Positions 10,301 through 24,748 of a stretch of DNA of 64,000 bases are shown piece by piece. This DNA is from Scortum barcoo (taxonomy: Eukaryota > Chordata > Actinopteri > Centrarchiformes > Terapontidae): NCBI GenBank assembly GCA_023238725.1, contig CM041541.1, positions 6,110,884-6,174,883 on the forward strand. Direction: 5' to 3'. The notes beneath the pieces are model-generated. The model worked only from the letters and a program-made list of their open reading frames with translations. It did no database searches and was not told the DNA's origin. Each line of letters begins with the position of its first letter. Within the stretch, counting starts at the first letter, position 1. Both the position numbers and the translations under genes were made by a program.

Positions 10301-13300
10301 ACACACACACACCCCAAAATGATCAGGAGGTGCAGAAGTAAATGAAGTTAAAAATAAAAAAAAAGACAAGATATTTCTATCTAATTAATTTCTGTTTACA
10401 TAAAGATCACATTAGGTGGAAATCATATTGCAAACTTTGCACAGCAGACGCCACTGCTGATGTTATGAATTATTACCCAACAACAGTAGCAAGGACAATG
10501 GATGTTTGGACTTAATCTGCAGATTATTCTTGGCCCCAACCTAGCCAATTAAAAATGTTTACTGGTGGCGCTGTAGGTAAGGCCGCCGCAAGACCTTCAT
10601 CTGACCTCATTACTGACGGGCTGGAAATGATGGCTCCCTCCATCGCTCTCCCATAATAATCAGACATGAATAATAAAGGTCATTAGTAAGGAGACTGCCC
10701 CACCTGGGCCTCTGGACAGCGATTCTGTGAGCCCTCGAAAGGCCAACACAAAGCAGGCGATGCACCAAAAGATGGCTTATTATGCTGATTTTTAGACTCC
10801 CTAGTAAAGATTTATTCTAATTTTTCTCAGAAACACTTTTCATTTCCAAATTTACAACTACACGATAAATCGCCATCGCTCACACCTCTGACGATATATC
10901 GGTATCAATGTAAATATATCAATGTAAAAGTCAGTGCCAGAGTGTAACTGTTGGAGTATAACTCACACCAGAGATGCCAACAACTTCATCTGAGGAGTGA
11001 TTTCTTAGTTCTTAGTTCTTCACCGTAACAAACGACATTTCGGCTGACTTGTTGTCGGCGTAACATTTGCGGCGGTCGACCCGCTGTCTGTTTAATCTCC
11101 GCGCAGCTGCGGACGGAGGAGGTGGATGTGCAAATCACTTTCACTTATCCAAACTCCAGGGAGCCGTCATCACCGCGCCTCACTCTTTCTCATTTTGAAA
11201 ATCCGGAGTGTAAATCTAATCACGCGTCTGACGCACACACAACGGCAAAGTAAACCCAGGGAAGATTATTTCATTAAGGGGCCCGGGTCGAAAGCTATGA
11301 AGGAATACATTCTGCAGTTATTGACACTGAGAGATGTGAGAGATGGGGGAAAATAAAGGATGTCGGAGCCCTGGCAGTGACGGGGAATCTCCAGGGCGGC
11401 TAATGTCAGAGACTGAGAAGTGAATATTCTGTTTACTGCGTGATCCTACTACAGATCAGGGCGGATTAAAATTCAGACCTCAGACCTGGTCCTTTCGGGG
11501 GGCGGGGGGTGTACCTGCGTACTGCTGGCCTGGGTGCTGCTGGGAGACGCAGGGGGAGGAGGTCTGAGGAAACTGGAGCTGCTCCATCATCTGGGCCGGC
11601 AGGAAACTCACTGTCGAACTGTGAGGGAACACGCAGAGAAGAACAAGCGTTTTATAACCACGTTCTGAAGGGTTCACTGAGTTAAACAAAGACATTTTCA
11701 ATATCAGTTTGTTAATACACTTTTGTCACTACTTTCCTGAGGTATAGAGCGATTAAAACTCCTTCAATCTTCAATCCACCACTTTGATGAGGAACTAATC
11801 GTTGGAGTGACTGTTCAAGCAAAAATGCCAAATATTTGATGGCTCCAGCTTTTCAAAAGTGAGAATTTTCTGAACGTATTTGGGTTTTGAACTGCTGCTT
11901 GGACAAAGCAAGGCATCTGATGACATCAACTTGAACTTTAGGAAATTGTGATGGACCAAACATTTAATCTAAAAAAAATGAATGACAATTGCTAATAAAA
12001 TCATTTATATATATTTAAACATGGCTTGAATGTGGATTAACGGCAGAAAATGGGTGGATTAACCAACAAAAACAAAATAAAGACTAAAAATAAAATAAAT
12101 GTCTGCAGATTCCCCATATAAGCTTTAAATGTTTCCAAATGTGTCAGCAGTTGCAGTTGCTCACACCTAAGTAGGCCTTAAAAGTGATTTGAAAACCCCC
12201 CCCAAATAAATCACTTCTAAAGCTGAACAGACGTAAATCTCCAGGAGCTCTGAGATCTTAACGCTGCAGTTGGGGTATTAAATCTGAAATTTAACTTTAA
12301 GTCCATCTGCAACGTGGCCGCACTCTGCTCTGTAAGCAACCTGCCTGCGGGGACTCGTGTACAGCTGGTGAAAAAGCAGGCTGCAGGTGGACAGTCCGTC
12401 CTCGTGGGAAAAGACTGAGCCGTTCGAACGCTGCCGCATAAATCATTTCCACACCGACTGCCCTACTAAAGCAGCCTCATTTTACAGCTGGGACAATGAG
12501 AGAGTGACCTCTCCTCGCACGTGTGTGTGTCTCTGCATTGTTCTTCTGCAGGTGACGACTGCGTACATGTCTGGTGTTTGTTATGTACGCGGGCGTGCAC
12601 CACAGTCCCAGTAGTGCTCCACTCACCAGTATCCAGATTGATTGGGTCCGTGGAGGTAGAAACTAATTACATGTTTTGCTTTCTGTGAACTAGTTCTATC
12701 AATCAGCTTATAATGAGAGAGCGCGGTGCTGCACACCACTCCACAACCGGCAGAGTAATGGAGGAAAACGACTAAAGCTCTCTGAGAGGGCGTCAGAGTC
12801 GACATTCATCAGCTACGCGCAGAGCCGCTTCACCAAAAGCAGAGTGGTAATAACTTCATTTTTTTCCCCCCACAGTGAACAAAGATGACCTTGGCTCAGA
12901 GGTGCTTCGGGGATTCACTCATCAGGCCCGTTAGGTCTATAAATAAGAGGCACCTTCAGGAGTGAGAAACGGCATCGACTACCTGCAAATCGGTTTCTGG
13001 GACAAAGCACGTCTACAGGCGAGCTAATAATTTAATCTAAACCTGATTAAAGCAACTTCAGCCATTAGAAACTGTCATTATGAAAGGATGAACATAAATC
13101 AGAGATTTTTTTATCAGCGCGAGTTCATTTTGGAGAGAAAAAATGCTGAACCAGAAAACACAATTAACAATCGATGATTTGCTCCTTTAGGCCTTCAGAG
13201 GGGCTATTAAATGAATAAATGTGAGCTGGGTTATTAAAGAAATCCTGTAGATACAAAACATAAACATACAATATTAACTAATTACTCCCATATATCAAAG

Positions 13301-14038
13301 TATTGATGTGCGTGTTAACTTCTGTCTGGGAGAGCACAACTGCACAATTTATATGCAAGAAAAAAAGACGCATAAAGTTTTTTTTTGGTATTTTAAATAA
13401 AAAAACTTTCCTGGGTCTGCTGATTAAACATTTCCCATTCAAAGCACCAAACAGTGACCTGAATGTATCTGAATTAAATGTGTCATGACTCATTTTGTCA
13501 TGAACAAAAGTGAATTGTAACTAGAACTAGATTCACAAATTGGCCTGGCCAATAGATAGTGATATTAACTGCAGATATATGTTTCCAAACCTAGTTGGAA
13601 TTTCTGCACTGCAAATGTTTTTTACTTATCTGCCGATACTGTGTCATGATTATGGAGTTTATCCACCAGAGAGTACTGACAAGATTTACACTGGGATCCT
13701 TCAGGATCTTTATGTCATCGTTTATGTTAAGTGTTTATATGTAACCATAGCTATACATCATCTATATACAGTATTATAATGTCAGTGTGTGTATCTTAAT
13801 TGTGTACATATACATAGTAAATATAAAAGACATAGTGATCTCCATGAGACTTCCTGTTAATAATAATAGAAGCACAAAAGTAATGATGATGCATAATTAC
13901 TGGATACATTAAGTTAGTTTTTTTCAAATTTGAATAGAAAAGAAGTGTGTATCAGCACCACGCGCAACAGAAAAGACAATGAGAGCAGATGTTTCGTCAT
14001 GACTCACTAAACATAAAAGATGAATAATTTATTGTATG

Positions 14039-14078
<40 letters not shown>

Positions 14079-17000
14079 TATATTTTAATCCCAGAACCCT
14101 GTGTAGAGCGTCAGTGTTGAGTCTGCGGTGGTACCTCATGGTGGTGTGCTGGTTCGGGGGGAGCAGGCTGTAGCAGGGCTGCATGCCAGCAACAGCCACT
14201 GCCCCCTGGCCTGGCTGACAGGACACAAACACTGGCTGCTGGTACGTCTGCTGTGGCACAGAAACCTGCTGCAGAGAGGAGGAAATTGGGTGAAAAAAAA
14301 ACAAAAAAAAAAACACAGTAGATAAAAATGGAATCATCAAGCATCAAAATACAGAAACAAAGCCTTATTGGTTCATTCCACCCCATAGACATGTTTCTTT
14401 AATATTTTTTTAATATTCATTTTTGTATCTGATTAATAAGTAATAAAATCTTGTGTGCTTTCATTCTCTCTTAGCATCACAAGTGATTTTTCTGTGATGC
14501 TGGCTGCACTGCCAAAGACTATTTTGAGTGAGCACTCAAGTTTTCTCTCAAAATCAACTGCGTCATGGCTTTTGTAGTCTTGAGGACAAATACCTCAGAC
14601 GTCAACACTGCTGTCCTCCACTAATATCAAGTGCACTCTTATTTCTATCTCGCCTTCCTGTGCCTTCATGAGAATACAGATCCACTAAAGTCCTTCTCTG
14701 AGAACAACAATGGCCTCAAGAACCAACTAATTTCATTCATCACAAAATGAACTGAATGCTTAGCTGCCTGCTAATATTAATCTGACACACAGGAAAAGCT
14801 TGCAGAAGCATCTCATCATCAAAATACCTGATAAGACTGCATTGGAGGGTACTGGACCATCATGCCCTGCATCTGGTTGCCCATATTGCTTTGCTGGTTG
14901 CCAGTGAGAGCGAGGTTGGGTGTTGGCTGCACGCCCACTATGGTCTGGTAGCTGGACGCTGGGTTTGGCATCACGGCTTGGTGCACTGAGGCAAAATGAG
15001 AAAGGCACAACGCTGTGACCGAATGAAAAGAGACTCCTCAAAGGAACATGGCCACAATAATAATAAGACACATTCAATTAATATTCATGATTCCTGCGTA
15101 ACATGGGCGAAGATGGCGCTAATAAAAGCTTGGTTATCAAGATTTTACAAGGAAATAGTGCAAGATTTAATTGATTTTATAAGGGGAATTTGCTTGTCAT
15201 CAGAAGGAGAACAACAGAACAAGCAGCAGATTGAAAGATTGTGGAAGTAGAGGCTCGGCTCGGGGAGTTGAGCTGTTACAGCTAAGCAGGTTTTCAGGCA
15301 CTCGGAATAAATGAGAGCGTCAATAAATTTGATTTAGTTGATTTTGCAGTGGCCTGAACTTGCAACCTTAGTGGCCTCTCCTCTCCTCTGCCAAAAACAA
15401 AAAAAACAAAAAACAAAAAAACAAAGTTCCACTTCAGTGAGTGATTACGTTTAGGTGGAGAACACAAAATGGGGTCCCATCCCTACAGTGCTGGTTAAAA
15501 ACCTATTTAGAGAAAAAAAAAAGACCCAAAAGACGACACAAAGTCACATGGAGTCACAGATTCTCCTGAATGGCCTAAAATGGCGGCACTTATTCTGAGC
15601 CGGAGGTGGGGAGAGAGTCGGATACTTAAATGTCAAGGTGACAAAAAGAGACATTTGAAAATACTGTCCCTCGTGACACGCGTATGCGGTAATCCAAGTG
15701 ACAAAGGAGAGGACGTCCTTTTGTGAAGGTGTCTTTACAGTCTGCCGCCCTGGGAGAAAAGTACAACTAGACAATGAAGGTGCTCGGCGAGGAACAGAGA
15801 GGGGGAGGACTATTTTTAACCGCCCTCGTCTCCCACCTTCACTTACAAACCAAGCATGAAATGACCGTGATATCAAACGCACCTATTCCATTCCAGCGGG
15901 CAGCAGAATGGGGACGGTTGTGACTTCTTTACTTGGGAGATTCCTTCAGAGACAGATAATGAGCGACTCATGCAAGTGTTGTGGAGCGTCCTGTTTTTGG
16001 AGGGTGGAAGTTTCTGTGCCGCTTGGGGATTAGAGTCATCCAGTGAGGAGAGGCCGAGAGCAATTTGATTTTTTTTCCTCACCCTGTCCCTCCACTGCAT
16101 GCGCTGACCGCCTGGCTGTTGCGAGATTACTCTGTTTGCCCTGCAGGTGAGGAGTGAGGGGCTGAAAAAGAGACCGGTTCACTGTGAGATTCATAGAGGC
16201 CTCTCAGACAGCGTCCCGGCCCCGCATCCCGCCTCTCAGGCTCAGGGAAAAACTGAGAAGCACTGGAATGAAAAGGAACTGAAAGGGCCAAACAAAGAAG
16301 AAATCAAGACAGGCATTTTGATCCATAAAGGTACTATGGGGTTTCTACATAATTTCCATTGTTTAAGCCCGACCGTACGCATTTGTTTGTTCCGTTTGTG
16401 TAGTTGTGTTGTTGTGTTGTGTTCTGTTTAAAGTACGAGTTTAAATCTGTTGAGGTTTCTCAGGATATCCTTTATGATTCCTTAAAAGTGCTTTTTCTTG
16501 GGTCATATTTTCTATCTAAAAATGTTTAGATTATACCATATACTATTTATGTATTCATAGGATAGAACTTTTTTTATTTATATATGACCAAGAAAAGCAT
16601 CAAATTCTCGAATTAAAGAACCCGAAATCTGATTATTTTGGGCATTTTTGCTTGAAAAATGATTGTAAAGACAAAAAACAAAAATTTACATAATTTCTTT
16701 GAAAATTTCACGTTCTTCTGTTATAAACACGCTTTGTCACTTTGTCATTTTATTTCCAGCGGTGACTTTGTGTGAGTTTGTAGCACAATGCCATGGAGCC
16801 TTTTAATAAACTTAGGGCATCATCTAATAGCAAAGAGGAAGGAGGACAAATCCTTCAAATCCCTTCACATTTAATACAGGCTGCCTTCCCAGAATGACCA
16901 TGACTGAAGCAGAGGCCCTGTGGTGGTGGTGACAGTCTGATGCAAGTGGGTGGAAACATTCACAGGTTTCTCTGTGGACTCTGACTGGGCCATCAGAGAA

Positions 17001-20000
17001 TTTCAACTGATAACTTATTTATTATGTGTGCAAGCCATGCCGCAGTGTCTTCACCTTTAGTTGGTCTTTTTTTTTTTTTAATTAATTAAGGCAAAAACAG
17101 ACGGGAAAACGAGGCACTGAAGTCATTTTTTTCCGTTTTCCTGAGAAATAATTGCTGTCCTTTGCCTTTGTAGGTCAGCTTCATTTGTCCGCTGTCTATT
17201 CCCCGGGTCCCCAGCAGGGAAGTCGCATTTGCAGCCTACAGATGACAGAATAGTGCCGCAGCCACTTACACAGACGTGTGTGTGTGCGCAATCACTCCAA
17301 CATTACATCCAGCGTGTGTGTATCTGTATGTGTGTGTGTCTGTGAGAGAAAGACCGAGCAGGAGCCTAACAATCTAAACTCCTGTGGTGAAAGAAAGAAA
17401 AAAAGAAAAAACAGAAACAGAATAATCAAGTGGATGACTCCCGGGGAGACATCTGAACTCGTAAAAAACAAACAAATAGAAAGGAAAGAAAGGGAGAATT
17501 ATTTGTCCTTCAGTGGAGCCGTCGGACCACGGCTGGCATCGCTCCCTTGTGAAGACAAATACAAGAACAACAACAAAACAAAAATACTATCTAAGAGCTG
17601 AAAGTGGGAAGTTAACGAAGTCTATTGATATAGTGTGACTCCTGATATAGCAGCAAGGCTGAGCTTTGCTCCTGACAACGTGATATCAAGGAAAAAAAAA
17701 AAAAAAAAAAAAAAATCACATCAGAGGCTGCAGACCTCGTTCATTAAAACACCCTTTGATTTGTCTTTAGATCCAGAGTAACTATTTCAAAGCCTTGCTT
17801 GAATAGTTGTAGCTTCAGTTCATCAAGGGGATCTGGAGATATGAAGGGTAACCTGCTGTTGCTTTGGTGTCCAGGTGTGTTTGTCATATGACACAACTCT
17901 GAATTGTATTTAATGACAAATTAAGTCTCATTTACACTGTTGACACTTCACACAAACCTGTGCTGAAAAAGCCAGATTGACAAAAATAATGACATAAAAA
18001 CTCAACAATTAAAAGGGACCTTCCTTAAATTGACCATGTTTGTACCTTGTTGCTGGGGCAGGTTTTGGCTCTGAGGGCAGTTATAGGGCAGCGGGTTGAC
18101 AGGGGGCCGGTAGTGCTGCTGCTGGTTGGAGCAGTGGGGGTGGTGGGCTGAAGAGCAGTAACACGTGGACATCTGTAAGAGATGCGGAACAAATTCAAGG
18201 ACTGTGCGACATGTCGGCAGTCCCATTTGAATCCACTTCACAGCAGCAGAAGGATTAGTCATAAATCTGGTTTCCACTGCAGGAGTGACTCATGACTGAG
18301 ACCAACAGACAAACGACCACATTTTTAAACAGATTTGAGCAGCCAGCAAGAGTTTAAACGTTCAGTCCCTACCTGCTGGACGGGCTGTTGGATGTAGGTG
18401 TGCTGCTGGAGTAGCTGCTGGTTCAGCGTTGACCCAGGAAAAGCAGCGGGGCCGGGGGTCGAGCTTGGATATGTATGGTTGGGGCCTGGTGTTGGGAGCG
18501 GGACGGGCTGACCCTGCAGCACCCCTGGGTGTCCTCCCGATGGCCCTGCCACCATGTAGCCAGCAACCTGCTGCTGTGGAGGAGCTCCCTGCAGTACCAC
18601 AGGGGAGGGGTGGTGGTGGTACATGGCCGGATAGTGGCGGCCGTCCGGAGCTGAAGCCCCGCCATCACTGGGCGGCTGCTGCGTCAGAGTCATGTGACTG
18701 AACTGGGCGTTGAGGGCGTCAGGCTGGAGAGACAATTTAGTATTAAAAGTTTGGCTGTAAAGGTAGATGCAACACTACAATACACATAACTGTACAGCAA
18801 AAGGACACTGACGATCAGAACCTGGGTCACACAGCATTTTAAATCATTATATCTGCCCAGAATACAAATCAATACAGTTCAGCCACCAGGGACAGTCAGC
18901 TGATTTCTAAGCTAAGCGCTAAATCAAAGACATTTGCTAAACTGACTTTCACTTGAAGGTTTAAACAAATGCCGGGAGTCTAAATGTGACCCAAGTCTGC
19001 AGAGACTAGCTGAGACTTAAGTGAACTATTTATCTGCATCACCACGGCACACCAGTTCAGGTCATTTCTGACATATTGTTGGAAAAGTAGTGTTTTTAGT
19101 CATGGATTATTCAGCGCTAACATCTGGTGATGAATTAAATATTAATGGAACTTTCCACAGGCATAATTAGTCACAGAGGCATGTCTTTCACTAAAACCAG
19201 GTCAAAAATGAGGTTAAGTGAATGCATGATCTATATATGAGGGGAATGGCTCCTGCTGGATTTAGATGTACCTTTCCACCAAAGAAACTAACTGAATAGT
19301 TAATTGGGGTAAGAATAAAGGTCTGTTTTGAAGTTTGAAAGGTGAGATGATCCTGTGCTTGATTTTAAATACCACTGACAAGAAACCCTGTTTAGCCAAA
19401 CCTCCAGGTATGTACAGCGAGTAATGTGGAAATCAAACTCTCCTTGTTAAATTCACAATTTAGAAAGAGACAAAGACTTCTGGTAACAATGAATGTAACA
19501 TATGTGGCAAATAATGTGGCTATATATAATGATTTGAATGAGGAAAATTTATTAAGGAGCTCATTAAAAGCCACATAGATACAGTATGAAGACCTGGGTC
19601 CAAACAGAGCTCTCAGCGTTTCCTGACACAAGCTGAGCAGAATTTTGAGACTTTCTGGACATCTGTGTCAGAGTTTAATTTATTTTAACTGAGCTGCTCA
19701 GAGAAAGGTCTATAAATAAGCTCTTAATGAGCCAGGTCTGACAGGAGATGGAGCGGGGGGAGAAGAGGGGAGGGGTGGGGGAGAATAATAAAATGGAAGA
19801 AAGAAGTTCTGTACCACAGTGTACTGTTGGTTAGGACAGACGGGCAGGAACTGAGAAGGAGGAAGAGGAGGAGGAAGAGGATACGAGACCGTTGGGTTGT
19901 GGACAGGCTCAGAGGACAGCTGGAGAGGAGGACAGATCGGCTGAGGAGGGAAGGGCAGAAGAAATGGACAGAGGGACAGGAGATGAGACCGGACGAAGGA

Positions 20001-23000
20001 TGCTGGTAAAACGGTGTGAGCCTCACCTGACCACTCGCTAAGCCCCGCCCCACTTAGTTAGTGACATGCATGCAGCTTCAATTATTAACATAATGTATTA
20101 TTAACAGTACTTCAATAAAAAGAACTCTCTTTAAATTTTAACTTTTAAATTCGAAAAATAATGTAATACAAAATGCTCCTTGGTCTTGGAAGTATCACTA
20201 GGTTACCACCGTAGGTAACAGTCAAGTTGCAGCTTACATTACAGCAGATAAACACATTGTTTATTATTTTCTGTTTTTCTCACTCTTAATACTGGCTTCA
20301 GCTCGACAGACCTGCTGTGCCTGGTTACAGTTGCTCAGCTATGAATGGACAATTACGGTTGGCGGTTGGGATTTAACGAGCGGTCAATTAAATGGCTTAG
20401 CGAAGCTCCTGCCGTCCTACCAGCTCCCGTTTCAACACTACAAGTCAGTGAGGTTAGACAAAGTTAGAGGCTGCACTGAAGTCTTTCACGTGAATTTAGT
20501 TTGAATGAGAGAAAAGTCTGATTCCTGCTACAAAAAAAAAAAAACAAAACAAAAAAAAATGTAGTCCCGCCCACTGACCTGAGTGTGGAGGTGATTGGTT
20601 GGCTGTTGCTGTGTCGGGGCAGGGATTGGCTGCTGTGGGGTTTTCCCCTGCTGTGGGTTCCTGCCAACAGCGGGGGCGATGGCGGCCGGGTTATAAACTA
20701 CAGCGCTGCCATCTGGATGGATGAAAGCCTTGCCTGTCAAATTAAATTCATAAGAGAGCAAAAAAAAAAAAAAAAGTGACGCGAGCTGCACGCACACTAA
20801 TAATCCAGCATCATACAAAAGGAAAGACTTGAATTATGCCCCTGGTGACAGAGAAGGACACACCCAAACATGGTCCATGAGAGGAGAGTCAACAGGAATT
20901 AACAACCTTGGCAGCACTTGAAGTTCCAGTTTGCAGCCCAAAAGTGTACAACTGTGTGTTCTGCCCATGATGAATATTTACAGATTCCTCCCATCTGTTC
21001 GATGCATTTTGATCAGCATGCTTTGGTCTGACTACTAATTTGACAGACAAACCGAGTGCAGCCCCATGCCAACCTGTAATTCTGTCCCTAAGTTGTGAAT
21101 ATTAATCAGCAAACCAGAAAATTACAAGACAGGAAACTTTCATTTGGGGAAAAATTCACTTTGATTTTATGCAGTAGATTGAGATTGGGTCACCACCCTT
21201 CAAAGAGGAATCCTGTGCCTTCGTGTGATTTCTGATTTAGTGTGATGAGTTTTTAATTAAAAACTCTTCATGCATCAGTCACCTGTGTGTGGGTTGACCA
21301 GGACGCTGCCAGGCGGTATCCCTGAGGCTTCCAGCGGCAACACGTAATAGTTTGTTGCGTCTGTGGCTGATGGCGGCTGTGAGGGGACACTCTTGATCAT
21401 CTCAGGGTGTCCAGGGCCTCTGGTGTCAGGAGGCGGGTGGATTAAGGGGGCGCTGGGGATGCTGGTCCAGGACGCGGCTGAGACCGGGAGAGGCAGCTGG
21501 GGACGGGAGAGCGAGCTGGACGAGGAACCGACGCTACTGCATGATTCTGAACCTGAGGAGTGGCAGAACAAAGAGACCATGATTGATTTCCTACATTACC
21601 AACGATAGACTTATCATTTAAGCTGCTATTTTCAGGTGGAGATGGCGTAAGGAAAGGTTATTTAGGGGCTTAGGAGAAGGGCAAACGCAGGAGAACACGG
21701 CAGCGCAGGCAAGATGTCTCCTCAACTTACACTCCCAAAACACAAAGTGAGGGTAGCCAGCCGCCTCATAAACAACTTAAAAAACTGCTCAGGCAAGAAG
21801 CCGTCTGCTGCTGCAGTTACCTCTGTGAAAAAAAAAAAAAAAAAAAAAAAAAGGAGGAGATTGGCAAAAATAGAAAAAAAATGCCAGATGGAAATGGTGG
21901 CGGGGAACAAAATGGAGAGCAGAGGCCAGGCAAGGATTTCCACCTTGCATTCACCGAGATAAAAAAACCTGCAGTGAGGAACGGGTGTCATCTAATCTCA
22001 GCCAGTCAAGTTACAAATGTATCATATTGTGGAGTAAGCACCTGCAGTCGGGGAGCAGACCCTAACCTCGTCTCGGCGACACGCACGCCACTTTCCGGCG
22101 CTTACACTCATACATTATGCAGCAACTCCTCGCTGCTAGGTTTTTACACCGCTGCTGCCGCAACACTTTTTAAGAGCCTCTTCCATCACCACGTTGCTGT
22201 ATGGTAATTAGTTTTGACAGCTGTCCGGCTACAGGGCAGCCCACAGATTTTATTGACCACGGCAGGACAACAAACACTTGTTCTGATAAGACCTCAGGTG
22301 CCCAGAATGCTAGCGGACTTTTCTTGAAGCTCAATATGCAAAATGCCCTTTTTTTTTGTTCCCCATTTAAATTGTGTTCTGTCTAATTAGTGAATTTTTC
22401 CTCTTCATGCTGTGAGGCTTTCCTCTCCCTTGTCTGAGTGACTGAATGAATAAATTACATGCTCACTTCCAACTGAGAGAAATTTGGGAAGAGAGACATC
22501 CCTGAGAAAATATATTTAAAATTTACCTGCGCAGTGTAATTGGCCTCAGTTTAGAACAAGAACCATCAAACACTAATTTTATAAAACATGACAAGTGCAA
22601 GTAAATGCAATTTATGTATTTCAAATTGATATTTCGCCGTTTCTGAACAGTGTTGTACAGCTGTATTATTGAGCTCTACTTCATCGCTGTCTCTCTTGCC
22701 TGTTTTGGAGAGCCTCCCGGTACTCTTGCTGCTGGCCGTGCTGTCCCCTCGGACGAGGCCCGGAGAAATGCCGCTGAAGCTGCTGGCCTTGGTGATGGAG
22801 GGCCGCGGGGCGAGCCGGTTGGAGCTGTCCGAGCTGTCGGTGCTGCTCCACGGCCGAGGCTCGCCGTGCCGTGGCAGCGTGTCCGTCTCAGAGCTGCTCT
22901 GCCGGCTGGCACCTGAGCGGCCGGCCCGTAGCCTTCACAGGGAAAGAGGATTTGTTTTTAAAAGTTACAATTCTGTTTGCATCTATAATGTCAAATGCTC

Positions 23001-24709
23001 AAATAAAATAAAGACCAAATTGTAGATACTGATTTACATCACTCATCGTATTACAGTGTCTGCATGTTAATGCTTATATTCATCATTATGTTGATTAATC
23101 ATTTATCATCTATAAATTGGTCCAGCAGTTAAAAGGCTTAAAGATATTTAGTGTAATGTCATAATGCACTACAAAGGCAAACAATTATCTATATTTAAAA
23201 AGTGCGAAACAGAGATTGTTTGTCCTTTTTACTCTGAAACAATGCCAATAACTTTTCTATTCATCGACTAATTGATTAATTGACTAATTGTTTCAGCTCT
23301 AAACGTGACATATTTAACAGTGGTTGTTTACTTTTTGTAGCTGTAGCAGGACTGCATCTTCTCCTACCAAACATTATGTTCATGTTTCTTCAACGCTTAA
23401 TCAATAAACGCACTCTAAAAAATAAATAACTAAATAAAAAGGGTTTTATGATTTAATTGGTAAGATTTGGTTCGAACAGGCAGTCTCACATGAGGAAGCC
23501 GGGGCACAAAATACCATTTAACAGAAGCTTTCCTGAGCAGCAAAAACAAACCCTCAGATCAGCACTCTTGCTCCTCAGCGAGCCGATTAAGGCGTACGGC
23601 GGCTGAAAAGGTTTTCTCCGCCTGCGCTTCGGCCCCTGAAAGAGCTGAATGATGTGTGACGGGGGGTGGACCCACCTGAACATTTGCCGCCTCTGTTGGG
23701 TGCTCATGCATGCGTCTTCATCCTGAGCACTGGAGGGGAGGCGGAGAGGCGTTACAGAACAGGCGCAGGCAAAATGAGATATCCACCAGTTAAAAAAAAA
23801 AGAAGAAGAAAAAAACGTGACAGAGCTGACTCTAATTGCCGCTCTGACAGCAAAACTATAAAAGTGATTGAACATCATTTAAAGTAGAAGCTCTCTGAGG
23901 AGCTTTAGTTCCTCTTTAAAGGATGAAATCTGTTCTACTTCGTTCTATTAACTGACAATTCATCACCCAGATCAGATGCAGCTTTTTGGAACAAAATTAT
24001 TACCTAATGACAGGTGAAGCTAAGTCGGTGGTCATGATGTGATTTGTGTAATTTTACTACTTACCTTCTATCTAGTATGAAGTGATCTCCCTGTGGGTGG
24101 AAATGAAAATTACAGTAAATTACAGGCGTACAGATAATTCATAGCAGTTTGTTCTTATTGTTAAATCTCTTTGCATTTGAGCTACCTTTCTTTTCTGCAT
24201 TCAAAATCCCCTTTTGAATCTGACTCTACAGGAGTAATCAATTTATCAATAAATATATTAAAAACTTTTTTGCGTGGAGATACCCGCCTGCAGGTTTAAT
24301 TATTAATGTTATTTTTACAAACTTGGCTCCAAATTGCAGAGGCCCCGTCTAAAAAATTTCATAAATCCAGCAGAGGTAATTGGTAGCAAGAAATCTACTG
24401 CATTTGCACATGAATAGAAACGACACAAAGATTTGTGCAACATGGCCCCCACCCCCCACCCCGCCTACACAAACAGCTCTCACATCATGTGCAAATATCC
24501 TTTCTCTGGCTCGCTGGTACTCCTCCTCCCTCTCCTCCATCGATTTGCTCCTCTTGTCAGCTTTCAAACGCATTCGGATCTGGCAAGGACACACCGCACA
24601 AACACACACACGCGCACACACACACACACACTTCTTTAGCAGCAATGTCAGGAACGCCAGATTGTCCCACTCTTACCAACATGTCAGAAATGAAAGTGAC
24701 AGCTTGGTG

Positions 24710-24748
<39 letters not shown>

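Noticed and set aside
18423..18701. Frames of 81 (minus) and 90 (plus) codons
   Set aside because: Shifted and antisense shadows of R3HDM1 exon 14.
22650..23025. Plus-strand frames of 88 and 118 codons
   Set aside because: Antisense to R3HDM1 exon 11, whose frame matches human closely.
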